From Pedobacter hiemivivus (GTDB taxonomy: Bacteria > Bacteroidota > Bacteroidia > Sphingobacteriales > Sphingobacteriaceae), in NCBI RefSeq assembly GCF_004331685.1, contig NZ_SJSM01000005.1:1-64000 (forward strand): DNA of 64,000 nucleotides, written 5' to 3'. Below the pieces are notes generated by a model. That model saw only the letters and a program-made list of their open reading frames with translations. It was not told where the DNA came from and made no database searches. Shown piece by piece: positions 19,750 to 27,815 of this stretch; the first letter of the stretch is position 1; each line of letters starts with the position of its first letter. The position numbers and the translations under genes were made by a program.

Positions 19750-20331
19750 TTATAAAAAGAACCGGATAATCAATGCTAAAAAAAGATACTCTTTAAGGTA
19801 AAAACGGATGTATTTTAGCGATTGGGTGATGTGGTACTCTACGGCCTTTTCGGAGATATTAAGCTGCTTAGAGATGTCTTTTACAGAACGATGTTCCATG
19901 CGGCTCATTCTAAATACTTCGGCAGTTTTTTTAGGCAACAATGCAATCCCTTTGGCAAGGGCATCAGAAAGTTCGTTAAGCATCAACAAATAATCGGTGT
20001 TATTTACTACACCAAAATTATTAGATGCCTTTATATAGTTTTGATAATTCTCCTGAACAAGCAGAGACTTGTAGTGATTGATGATGCTGTACCTTAAGCT
20101 TCCAAACAGATAAGCACCCAGAGATTGAACAGCAACAGTTTCTCTTCTTCGCCAAAGCTCAACAAACAAATTCTGGGTTAATTCTTCGGCTAGCTCTTTA
20201 TGATGTACCTTTCTATAGGCTACACGATATACCTGCTGCCAATAGCGCAAGTATATTTCTTTAAACGCGCGCTCGCAGCTGCCCTTAAAAAGGACAATCA
20301 ATTCATCATCAGATAAGAGCTTATAATCCAT
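19750..20331 (-). CDS. ECF RNA polymerase sigma factor (locus 2)
   Basis: A 193-residue ECF sigma factor of the Bacteroidetes expansion type. Region 2 is at about 20-90 (RYWQQVYRVAYRKVHHKELAEELTQNLF) and region 4 at about 125-175, with a helix-turn-helix in SVKDISKQLNISEKAVEYHI. A hydrophobic C-terminal tail (FLALIIRFFL) follows. It opens locus 2 and probably activates susC2 and downstream genes, including the hexosaminidase. Confidence 0.93.
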   Translation of the reverse strand: MDYKLLSDDELIVLFKGSCERAFKEIYLRYWQQVYRVAYRKVHHKELAEELTQNLFVELWRRRETVAVQSLGAYLFGSLRYSIINHYKSLLVQENYQNYIKASNNFGVVNNTDYLLMLNELSDALAKGIALLPKKTAEVFRMSRMEHRSVKDISKQLNISEKAVEYHITQSLKYIRFYLKEYLFLALIIRFFL

Positions 20332-20351
20332 GATTTTACGTCTGCTTAAGA

Positions 20352-20359
20352 CAAATTTA
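20352..20359 (-). promoter_or_regulatory. Possible -7 box of the locus 2 sigma gene
   Basis: TAAATTTG on the minus strand fits TAnnTTTG, 20 bp before the ATG. No TTG is present at the usual 19-bp distance, so this is a weak prediction. Confidence 0.3.
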
Positions 20360-20408
20360 ACAATATAATTGAAAGTCCGTCATAAAAGTGTTACAATCCT
20401 ATAAACGC

Positions 20409-20441
20409 AAACACCCAAGAAATTTGTCTTCTTGGGTGTTT
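20409..20441. terminator. Terminator after the beta-barrel gene
   Basis: AAACACCCAAGA (20409-20420) pairs perfectly with TCTTGGGTGTTT (20430-20441) around a 9-nt loop. It lies 28 bp after the stop of the minus-strand gene at 20470, which it most likely ends, and it isolates that transcript from the locus 2 sigma promoter. Confidence 0.8.
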
Positions 20442-20469
20442 TATAATTATAAAATGGATTTAAGATTGT

Positions 20470-23313
20470 TTACATAAAGCTTCCATCTCCTCTACGCATA
20501 ATTCCTCTGCCGCCACGCCCTTGGGCGCCCGACCATTTTTGCAGTCTCATGCTGAGTTTAAGCATAAAGTATCTACTAATAGGATTTACCCTTGTGTTCG
20601 TATAGCCACCATCGGCTAATTGATCATAACTAAGCGTATTATTCTGGTTTAAAATATCAAATGCCTGAAAAGTGATCTGACCTCTGCGATTAAACAGCTG
20701 ACGCTCCAAACTTGCGTTTATCACTAACGGTCTATTATTCGTATTTCCAACTACCCCATCTATGTACTGCTTACTACCATTGTAAGCAAACATCCATACG
20801 TCCCATAAATAGATCCGTCCATCTAGATTAAGAGAAAGCGTGTTGATCGTATTGTTAACAAAGCCAGGTGTTGTATTGTCAGATTTATCAATTTTATATC
20901 CGATATCGGCATTGATCTCAAACCATTCTGTAGGATTGATTTTCGGGCCAAAACGTTGATTTAAAGAGGTGATATTAGTCGTATTCAAAACTCCATCCCT
21001 CATACTCAGGTTATGGCTATAGTTTGCAGTACCGTTAAGTTGCAGGTTATATTTTCTGTTGTTGAGCTGCTTACTGATGTTGTAATTACCAGTCAACCTA
21101 TACACTCCGCTAACATTCAAAAAGCGTGTTTCATTTATTCTGGTTCCCGCGAGGCCTGGATTCTCAACATTTGAAATATTCTGAATTACAGCATTCTCCG
21201 TATAAGACCCATTTGCAGTGAATGAAAGATTAAGCTTCGAATTTGCTATATAATTATTATAATCACCTCTTATAGTATGCACAAAAGTAGCACGCAAATC
21301 AGGATTACCAATAATCGGATTATTTGGATTCGTAACATCCCTTACTGGTTGTATCTGATCAAAAGTTGGCTCAACTGCATTTCCTGAATAGTTTAGAGAC
21401 ACTTTTTGTTGTCTGGTCCAACGATACTCAAACCTCGCGATAGGAATCAAATTAAAGCTGCTGCGTCTTGTTGTAGTGCCGAGACTTAACTTAGTACCAG
21501 ATAATAAAGATGGCACACCTGTTAAACCAACAGAAAAACGAACTTTGGACGTATTAGACATTCCATATCTAAAATTCAAAGCAACCCGGCCTTGTGTAAA
21601 GGAATAATTATAGATATTACTCAATGAATCTACGACACCAGACAAACCATCCGGCAAAATATCTCTTGTAGTGGCAGTATTGTCATATCCATTATAATTC
21701 ACCTGAGCATTCACCTCAAATTGTGTATTGACTCCGAGAGGTTCAACATAAGTCATACTTCCTCGATAATTATCCCGACGATTCTTACGGGCGATGATCT
21801 GATTGGTTGTTGAATCTTTAGTAGTTAAATCTTCAAGAAAATACTTCGTGAAGTTAAGTCTAGCCTGCTCGTTGTCCTGATTATTTTTATTCAGATCTAT
21901 CTGTGTCGAAAAATTTCTTCTATATTTTTTAAATGTATGCTGATAAAAAACAGAAACACCAAATTCAGGCGCTGTTCTGGAAGTTTTGTTCTCTATAGTA
22001 CGGTCCTGATCCATCTTCAGCGCGACGTCACTTCCCCTTTGCGTTACCTTAGAATTATTCGTATTATCAGAAGAATTTAAATTAAAAGTTGGGATAACTT
22101 TTAAGTAATCATTTGAGTCCAGATTTACTTCGAACTCAAATTTAAACTGATGGTTATTCGATTTTTGAAGGCCATTACTAAAATTACTAGAGCGCAATTG
22201 TCCGCTGACAATACTACTATCTGGATTACGAATAGTTATATTCCTTAATGATTCAGCGTCATTCTCATTGTCTCCATTCGAATTTCCAAATTGATAATTC
22301 AAATTATATTCTATCTTCTTCCCGATTTTATCACGCAAACTAAATCTGGCATCGGCATTCGTATTCGAACCACTAAGTGCGTTGAGATTAATCACATCCT
22401 TATAATTGCCATTTAATCCCATCTGTTGATTTCCGTTAATTCGAGTAGTGAATAACCCAGCTTCCTTTCTCTCGTTACTACCACCAGCAGCGTTCAAATT
22501 CATCATATTACCAACAGACTTATCCGTTCTGGTAGTAATGTTCAGTATTTTCTGAGGATCTCCATCCTTAACACCTGTACGAGCTGCCTGATCACCATAA
22601 TCGTCTACAATCTGAATTTTATCAACGATCTCTGCAGGAAGGTTTTTAATTGCGTTTGCGATGTCCCCCCCAAGATATTCCTTACCATTCAATTTAGCTC
22701 TGGCTACTGTCTCTCCCTGATGTACTAAACTTCCATCGGTTCCGACCTCCATGCCTTCCATCTTCTTTAACAGCTCGTCAACCGTAGCATTCTTCCTTAC
22801 TACATAATCACTGGCTTTATATTCAACCGTATCGGTCTTATAGGTTATAGAGGGTGTGCCATTAATGACAACTTCATTTAAGGTATTTTTTTGCTCTTTA
22901 AGCATAATGGGATCCATTACAATCCTCGGAATGATATCATTTTGTTTAAAACGCATAACTGGCGATTTTTCATAGCCTATACTTTGCACAACAAGCGTAT
23001 AAGTTGCAGATTTCACGTCTTTGAAAACAAAGATACCATCACTATTGGTGGAAGTTTTTAAGGTATCCTTATCCGATGTTAAACTAACCGTTGCACCTAT
23101 TACTCCCAAATCTGTACTGTCTTTTACAATACCGCTAATTTGCCTGCTCGGCAACGGCGGAGGAGTTTCCTTTTTAGCTGGCTGCTGGGAAAACACCTCT
23201 GTAAAGCTAAGCGTCAATAATAAAATGACTGCTAGTTTTTTAAAATGCTGTAGGTATTTCGACTTAAAAAGGACATCATAATCCTTAGCCGCGACCCAAT
23301 TAAAATAATTCAT
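20470..23313 (-). CDS. Outer-membrane beta-barrel protein with carboxypeptidase-regulatory domain
   Basis: A 947-residue TonB-receptor-like protein. A signal peptide with a long N-region (residues 1-43) precedes a Pro-rich linker, a carboxypeptidase-regulatory-like domain (about 58-135), a plug-like region (about 145-270, with VDELLKKMEGMEVGTDGSLVHQGE) and a long barrel of the OMP_b-brl_3 type. No SusD partner is present, so it is not a SusC. The C-terminus is short and Gly/Arg-rich (GRGGRGIMRRGDGSFM), unlike the usual terminal aromatic. It follows the Gly-rich secreted protein gene by 55 bp, and the two probably form an operon. The function is unknown. Confidence 0.85.
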   Translation of the reverse strand: MNYFNWVAAKDYDVLFKSKYLQHFKKLAVILLLTLSFTEVFSQQPAKKETPPPLPSRQISGIVKDSTDLGVIGATVSLTSDKDTLKTSTNSDGIFVFKDVKSATYTLVVQSIGYEKSPVMRFKQNDIIPRIVMDPIMLKEQKNTLNEVVINGTPSITYKTDTVEYKASDYVVRKNATVDELLKKMEGMEVGTDGSLVHQGETVARAKLNGKEYLGGDIANAIKNLPAEIVDKIQIVDDYGDQAARTGVKDGDPQKILNITTRTDKSVGNMMNLNAAGGSNERKEAGLFTTRINGNQQMGLNGNYKDVINLNALSGSNTNADARFSLRDKIGKKIEYNLNYQFGNSNGDNENDAESLRNITIRNPDSSIVSGQLRSSNFSNGLQKSNNHQFKFEFEVNLDSNDYLKVIPTFNLNSSDNTNNSKVTQRGSDVALKMDQDRTIENKTSRTAPEFGVSVFYQHTFKKYRRNFSTQIDLNKNNQDNEQARLNFTKYFLEDLTTKDSTTNQIIARKNRRDNYRGSMTYVEPLGVNTQFEVNAQVNYNGYDNTATTRDILPDGLSGVVDSLSNIYNYSFTQGRVALNFRYGMSNTSKVRFSVGLTGVPSLLSGTKLSLGTTTRRSSFNLIPIARFEYRWTRQQKVSLNYSGNAVEPTFDQIQPVRDVTNPNNPIIGNPDLRATFVHTIRGDYNNYIANSKLNLSFTANGSYTENAVIQNISNVENPGLAGTRINETRFLNVSGVYRLTGNYNISKQLNNRKYNLQLNGTANYSHNLSMRDGVLNTTNITSLNQRFGPKINPTEWFEINADIGYKIDKSDNTTPGFVNNTINTLSLNLDGRIYLWDVWMFAYNGSKQYIDGVVGNTNNRPLVINASLERQLFNRRGQITFQAFDILNQNNTLSYDQLADGGYTNTRVNPISRYFMLKLSMRLQKWSGAQGRGGRGIMRRGDGSFM

Positions 23314-23368
23314 TTGTGTGTTTGTATGGTTGGGGTGTATTTGTGTGTTTCTTTACTTTATTGAGGTT

Positions 23369-24256
23369 TTATTTCTTTGCAAGTGTGTACTTTCCCCAAA
23401 AATCGGTCGGGCTTAACATAGCCTGGAAGTCCATCCCTCCACGGCCTCCGCCACCAAAGTGACCTCCGCCACCACCACCGCCGCCAGAACCTCCACGACC
23501 GCCACCGCCAAAGCTACCGCCACCTCCACCGCCACCAAAATCTGGCAACTGTAAGCCGTTCAGCTTAATGTTATAAGCGAATTCTTTTGGTTCGGCTACT
23601 GAAATACCTAATGCTTCTAGTGGGATTGCTACTTCATAAAAGAAAGCATTATCCTTATCAATATTGGCGAATGCTTTAATACCATATTCGTTATAGATAG
23701 ATACTAAGGTATCCGTTGTATTTTTAAACCCTCTTATTTTGATCTCCTTAGCAGCTGCCAATTGTGTTTTTTGCCTGGCAACCATAAAAGAATCTCTTTG
23801 TTTTGCGCTCTGTGGACCACCGCCACCACCCATAGACATCGTCATTCCCATTGCCCGTCGGCCACCGCCACCGCCGCCACCACCTGGCCCTCTACCAAAT
23901 TGGGTCGGAATCGGATAAGTCAATGTTATACTTTCCTTCTCTTTCTTTTTGCCATCCGGGTTTACCGAAAAAGTAATACCTCCAGCCAATATTTTAGAAT
24001 TGTTCCCGATCTCAGTAGATTTAATAATCAGATAAAGATTTTTATCATCATTACTGATAATATAAGAAAGGTTGGTCCGCTTATTTCCTGAAAAATCCGA
24101 GTCTTTCCACTCGAAATTCTTACCGTCAATTTTAATCGCGTGAGGAGCGAATATGCTAACTTCTTGTAGATTATTTACCTTTTGAGCCTGAGCAACTGAG
24201 CCTAGACCGGCAAACAAAACCGTACAAAATGTTATTTTAATAAATCCTGTTTTCAT
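23369..24256 (-). CDS. Secreted Gly-rich protein with CBM9-like fold
   Basis: A 295-residue protein with a signal peptide (1-24, ending AQAQ). The pattern IKIDGKNFEWKD, then YIISNDDKNLYLIIKSTE, and the later AFFYEVAIPLEAL resembles CBM9/DOMON-like beta-sandwich domains, which often bind sugars or heme. Two low-complexity stretches interrupt it: residues about 118-142 (Gly/Arg/Met) and about 240-275 (Gly/Phe/Ser). The Gly codons make these stretches locally GC-rich. It is upstream of the beta-barrel gene, whose C-terminus is also Gly/Arg-rich, so the two may work together. The CBM9-like assignment is tentative. Confidence 0.7.
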   Translation of the reverse strand: MKTGFIKITFCTVLFAGLGSVAQAQKVNNLQEVSIFAPHAIKIDGKNFEWKDSDFSGNKRTNLSYIISNDDKNLYLIIKSTEIGNNSKILAGGITFSVNPDGKKKEKESITLTYPIPTQFGRGPGGGGGGGGRRAMGMTMSMGGGGGPQSAKQRDSFMVARQKTQLAAAKEIKIRGFKNTTDTLVSIYNEYGIKAFANIDKDNAFFYEVAIPLEALGISVAEPKEFAYNIKLNGLQLPDFGGGGGGGSFGGGGRGGSGGGGGGGGHFGGGGRGGMDFQAMLSPTDFWGKYTLAKK

Positions 24257-24456
24257 ATTTGGTGTTATTATATTAATTGCGATATTAAATTTAAGACTTT
24301 ATAAAGTGGCTTAGGTTTAATGTCCCATTACATATTAATGGAATTATTAATTCATCAATTTATAAAAGACCACGAATTAAGCACAAAAACCACTCTATTA
24401 GAAATTGTTATCGTAATTTGTTACACAAGCATCCAAACTTTAGGATTATTTTTTTG

Positions 24457-25476
24457 CTAATGATCAGCAATTATCTCTTTAGGTTTCTGGAAAATATAGA
24501 TTAAATAAACCAAGGCTGGTAAAATGAATAGACTACCAATAAGCAATGCATACCCTAATGAGGCTATCGTTTTTACTTGCCCCTGGTGGGCAACAAGAGA
24601 AAGATTTTCACCATTTTTTAGCAATACGATATCAGGAAAATGTGTATACGTTGCAGCAAACAAAATCATAGCCACCTGAAACCCTGCTAACAATCGCAAC
24701 AGAATCGGTTTATCCTTATTTAGTGCATAAAACATAATAATTAAAGAAATACTTGCTGCAATAATTGCAATTAAGCCCGGCGTATCGCCAAAAATCCATG
24801 TGGCTAACGGAATATGCTCCGCATAGGCTGCAGCAAAAACCAAAGCTCCACAAAACATAACGATAAAGATCGCGCGCTTCGCTTTCCCAACAAAATGCTG
24901 TCTGTCGCCATCATTATCTGTTTGTCCAATGATAAAAATAATAGCCAGGAAACCACAAATACTCACCGTAAAGATCCCTACGGCTACAGAAAACCAGTTT
25001 AACCAGCTAAAAATATAAGCCGACACAAAATCATTTGCCTGGGGATCAATCTGTCCTGAAACAGAGCTAGCCGCAATAATTCCTAAAAAAAATGGGGTAA
25101 TTAAGCTCGAATACACAAAAATTGGGGTATACACTTTTTGCATATCATCTTTCACCGCATCATAGTTCCTGAAGACAAAAGCCGTCCCCCTTGCAATGAT
25201 CCCCAACAGCATACACACCAATGGAATGTGTAAGTAAACCGAGATCGTAGTATATATTTTAGGGAACCCTACAAATAAGATCACTACCGCAATAATAAGC
25301 CACATATGATTAGCTTCCCAAATAGGCCCAATGGCCTTATACATCGTTTTACGAGTTTTGGCTTTATTGGTTTTAGAGGTAAACAATTCGATAATACCGG
25401 CACCAAAATCAGCTCCACCCAGCAGAATGTACAACAAAATGGAAGTCCAAAGGAAAATAATAACTACATAAATCAT
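24457..25476 (-). CDS. cydB: Cytochrome bd ubiquinol oxidase subunit II
   Basis: A 339-residue integral membrane protein with about eight or nine helices, starting MIYVVIIFLWTSILLYILLGGADFGAGI, a CydB hallmark. It is the second subunit of the high-affinity terminal oxidase that reduces oxygen with quinol electrons at the inner membrane. Its ATG overlaps the CydA stop by 4 bp (ATGA), so the two are translationally coupled. The length is normal. No cydX-like small gene was recognised downstream. Confidence 0.95.
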   Translation of the reverse strand: MIYVVIIFLWTSILLYILLGGADFGAGIIELFTSKTNKAKTRKTMYKAIGPIWEANHMWLIIAVVILFVGFPKIYTTISVYLHIPLVCMLLGIIARGTAFVFRNYDAVKDDMQKVYTPIFVYSSLITPFFLGIIAASSVSGQIDPQANDFVSAYIFSWLNWFSVAVGIFTVSICGFLAIIFIIGQTDNDGDRQHFVGKAKRAIFIVMFCGALVFAAAYAEHIPLATWIFGDTPGLIAIIAASISLIIMFYALNKDKPILLRLLAGFQVAMILFAATYTHFPDIVLLKNGENLSLVAHQGQVKTIASLGYALLIGSLFILPALVYLIYIFQKPKEIIADH

Positions 25477-26807
25477 AATTGCTCATCTTTTGATTGGTTT
25501 GCGGAATCATACAATTTGTCGACCATACTGATCTGTCTAAATAACAATAAACTTACGATGACAGCCAAAGAAATATACACCGCTGTAAATAAGTAAAAGG
25601 AATAAGCGATACCGGGCATAGGCGTTACGGCATCTGCCGTTCGCATCACGCCCCGAATGATCCAGGGCTGTCGACCTACTTCTGTAACCGTCCAGCCAGC
25701 TTCGAGGGCTATAAAACCCAAAGGAGTTGCGATGACAAACAATTTTAACAACCAACGACTACGTAGCCAATCCTTTTTCTTCCACAAAGCGATGAAATAT
25801 AAAACAGCAATTAATACCATAGCCATCCCTAAGCCGACCATAATCTGAAAAGCATAATGGGTAACCGTTACTGGTGGCTGGTCTTCCTGAGGAACACTAT
25901 CGAGTCCCTTAACTTCTCCATTAAAATCGCCTGTAGCCATAAAACTCAATAAGCCGGGAATTCTAATCGCATAATCCACTTTCTTATTCGCCGTATCCGG
26001 TATCCCACCTATGATGAGCGGCGCAAATCTTTCGGTATGAAAATGAGCTTCCATGGCCGCTAACTTTTCTGGTTGTCGCTTAGCCACATCTTTGGCCGAG
26101 ATATCACCACTTAAAGGTTGCAGACAGGCTGCTACAGTACCAAATACAGCAGCAATTTTAAACGCTGTACTATGAAATTTCACACTTTTTCCTTTAAGGA
26201 TCATTAAAGCATGAATACCTGCAACCGCAAAACCTGTTGAAACAAATGCGGCGATACACATGTGCAGCGATTGAGAAAACCAAGCCTCATTAAACATGGC
26301 TTTTATAGGGTCTATGTTTAAATACTGTCCGTTTACATAATCAAAACCGGCAGGACTATTCATCCAGGCATTTGCGGCAACCACCAGAATTCCTGAAAGT
26401 AAGCCGCTGATACCAACAACCACTCCTGTTGCCCAATGAAACCATGGATTGAGCCTATTCCAACCATAGAGATAAAAGCCCAATGCAATCGCTTCAATAA
26501 AAAATGCCGTTCCCTCCAAAGAAAACGGCATTCCAAATATCGGTCCAGCGTGCTCCATAAATTTGGGCCAAAGCAGGCCGAGTTCAAAAGACAATACAGT
26601 GCCCGAAACTGCTCCCGTGGCAAAGAATATAGCTACTCCCTTACTCCAGGCTTTGGTCACATCCCGGTAGACTACTTTTTTTGTCCTGAGCCAATAAAAA
26701 TGGGCTAGAGACATAAAAAAAGGCATTACCATACCGATACAGGCAAAAACAATATGAAAGCCTAAGGAGAAGGCCATCTGGAGGCGGGCAGCTAAAAAAT
26801 CGTCCAT
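25473..26807 (-). CDS. cydA: Cytochrome bd ubiquinol oxidase subunit I
   Basis: A 444-residue membrane protein with about nine helices. Candidate heme ligands are His18 (SLGFHI), His182 (SQSLHM) and Met323 (FQIMVGLG). The family signature GWTVTEVGRQPW is at 371-382. At 444 residues it is shorter than the E. coli protein (about 520), as expected for the short Q-loop type. With CydB it forms the bd oxidase used at low oxygen. The upstream region (26808-27008) has a loose inverted repeat TTCAAT-N12-ATTGAA (26888-26911), but no regulator can be named. Confidence 0.95.
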   Translation of the reverse strand: MDDFLAARLQMAFSLGFHIVFACIGMVMPFFMSLAHFYWLRTKKVVYRDVTKAWSKGVAIFFATGAVSGTVLSFELGLLWPKFMEHAGPIFGMPFSLEGTAFFIEAIALGFYLYGWNRLNPWFHWATGVVVGISGLLSGILVVAANAWMNSPAGFDYVNGQYLNIDPIKAMFNEAWFSQSLHMCIAAFVSTGFAVAGIHALMILKGKSVKFHSTAFKIAAVFGTVAACLQPLSGDISAKDVAKRQPEKLAAMEAHFHTERFAPLIIGGIPDTANKKVDYAIRIPGLLSFMATGDFNGEVKGLDSVPQEDQPPVTVTHYAFQIMVGLGMAMVLIAVLYFIALWKKKDWLRSRWLLKLFVIATPLGFIALEAGWTVTEVGRQPWIIRGVMRTADAVTPMPGIAYSFYLFTAVYISLAVIVSLLLFRQISMVDKLYDSANQSKDEQL

Positions 26808-27008
26808 AATATAATTTAATAAACGTACGTGCTAAAAAGAAATCGTGCCGTAAAAGTACTGCTTATCCAATCATCCAATGCATGTTTTTCAATGAAAATT
26901 TATCTATTGAATGAAATAATTTAATATGAATATTTTTTTTTTATACGCTAAACATCGAGAGGTTTACCAATAAAAATTCTGATAAAATCAACATAAATCA
27001 ATTGAACC

Positions 27009-27815
27009 ATGAGCAATTTAAAACATTATCACTTTTCAGCTCTCTTTGCATTATTGTTAGTACTGGCTTGTAAAAAAAATCAAAACACTAAAATAGAGAT
27101 CATAGCGCCCGAACCACCCGCCGTAATTAAAAAATTTATTCCTATAAAGCTTGAAGGTTCCGGATTAATTATCAACTTAAAATATATGGAAAACACGACA
27201 TTACTCACAGAAATTTCTGAAGCAGCAGGCGTCAAAGCCCTCATCATTTATGATGCAGATCAATATCCATCCATACTTGAAAAATATCAGCGCGACAAAT
27301 TAATTTATAAAACGTATTACAGAAAGGAGGATAAAAAAACAATCAACAAAATGCTGATGTTCGATTATAACGACCTTCAACACAATTTCAGTCCAATAGG
27401 ATTCTACACACTAAGCTATAATAATCTGCAACAGGTCAGCACAATTAATTATTACAACAAATCAGATCAGCTGACAGATACCCATATCCAATCCTACACC
27501 ACATCTGGAAACCTATCAACAGTAAACGCAACCAATAATTTAGGATCGACAAATGTGCATACTTATATCTTTGATCAAAAAAACGGTATTGCCAGTAATA
27601 TCCGCTACACTCAACTGCTTGCGTTTGAATTCGAACATTGGTTCCTAAGCTACTGCATTAACAATCTACTCAATTATCGAAACCAGAAATTTCCATTGGA
27701 AAATGTAGATTTCAGCTATGAATACAATGCAGATGGCTACCCTTCAAAAATGATCATCACCAAAAACAAAAGCATACAAAGTATTAAAATAACCTACAAA
27801 TCCATCGAACTATAA
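27009..27815 (+). CDS. Uncharacterised lipoprotein
   Basis: A 268-residue protein with a lipobox (LLVLAC, Cys21) followed by KKNQN, so it should be anchored in the envelope. The C-terminal half has alternating Tyr/Asn-rich beta strands (YEYNADGYPSKMIITK) that recall DUF4595-like Bacteroidota lipoproteins; I cannot confirm the family. It is an isolated plus-strand gene divergent from cydAB. Its TAA (27813-27815) directly abuts the TAG of the convergent M1 peptidase gene with no terminator between. Confidence 0.7.
   Translation: MSNLKHYHFSALFALLLVLACKKNQNTKIEIIAPEPPAVIKKFIPIKLEGSGLIINLKYMENTTLLTEISEAAGVKALIIYDADQYPSILEKYQRDKLIYKTYYRKEDKKTINKMLMFDYNDLQHNFSPIGFYTLSYNNLQQVSTINYYNKSDQLTDTHIQSYTTSGNLSTVNATNNLGSTNVHTYIFDQKNGIASNIRYTQLLAFEFEHWFLSYCINNLLNYRNQKFPLENVDFSYEYNADGYPSKMIITKNKSIQSIKITYKSIEL

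Noticed and set aside
26888..26911. TTCAAT-N12-ATTGAA upstream of cydA as an FNR/CRP site
   Set aside because: The spacing and half-sites do not fit a known FNR or CRP consensus; it may be chance in AT-rich DNA.
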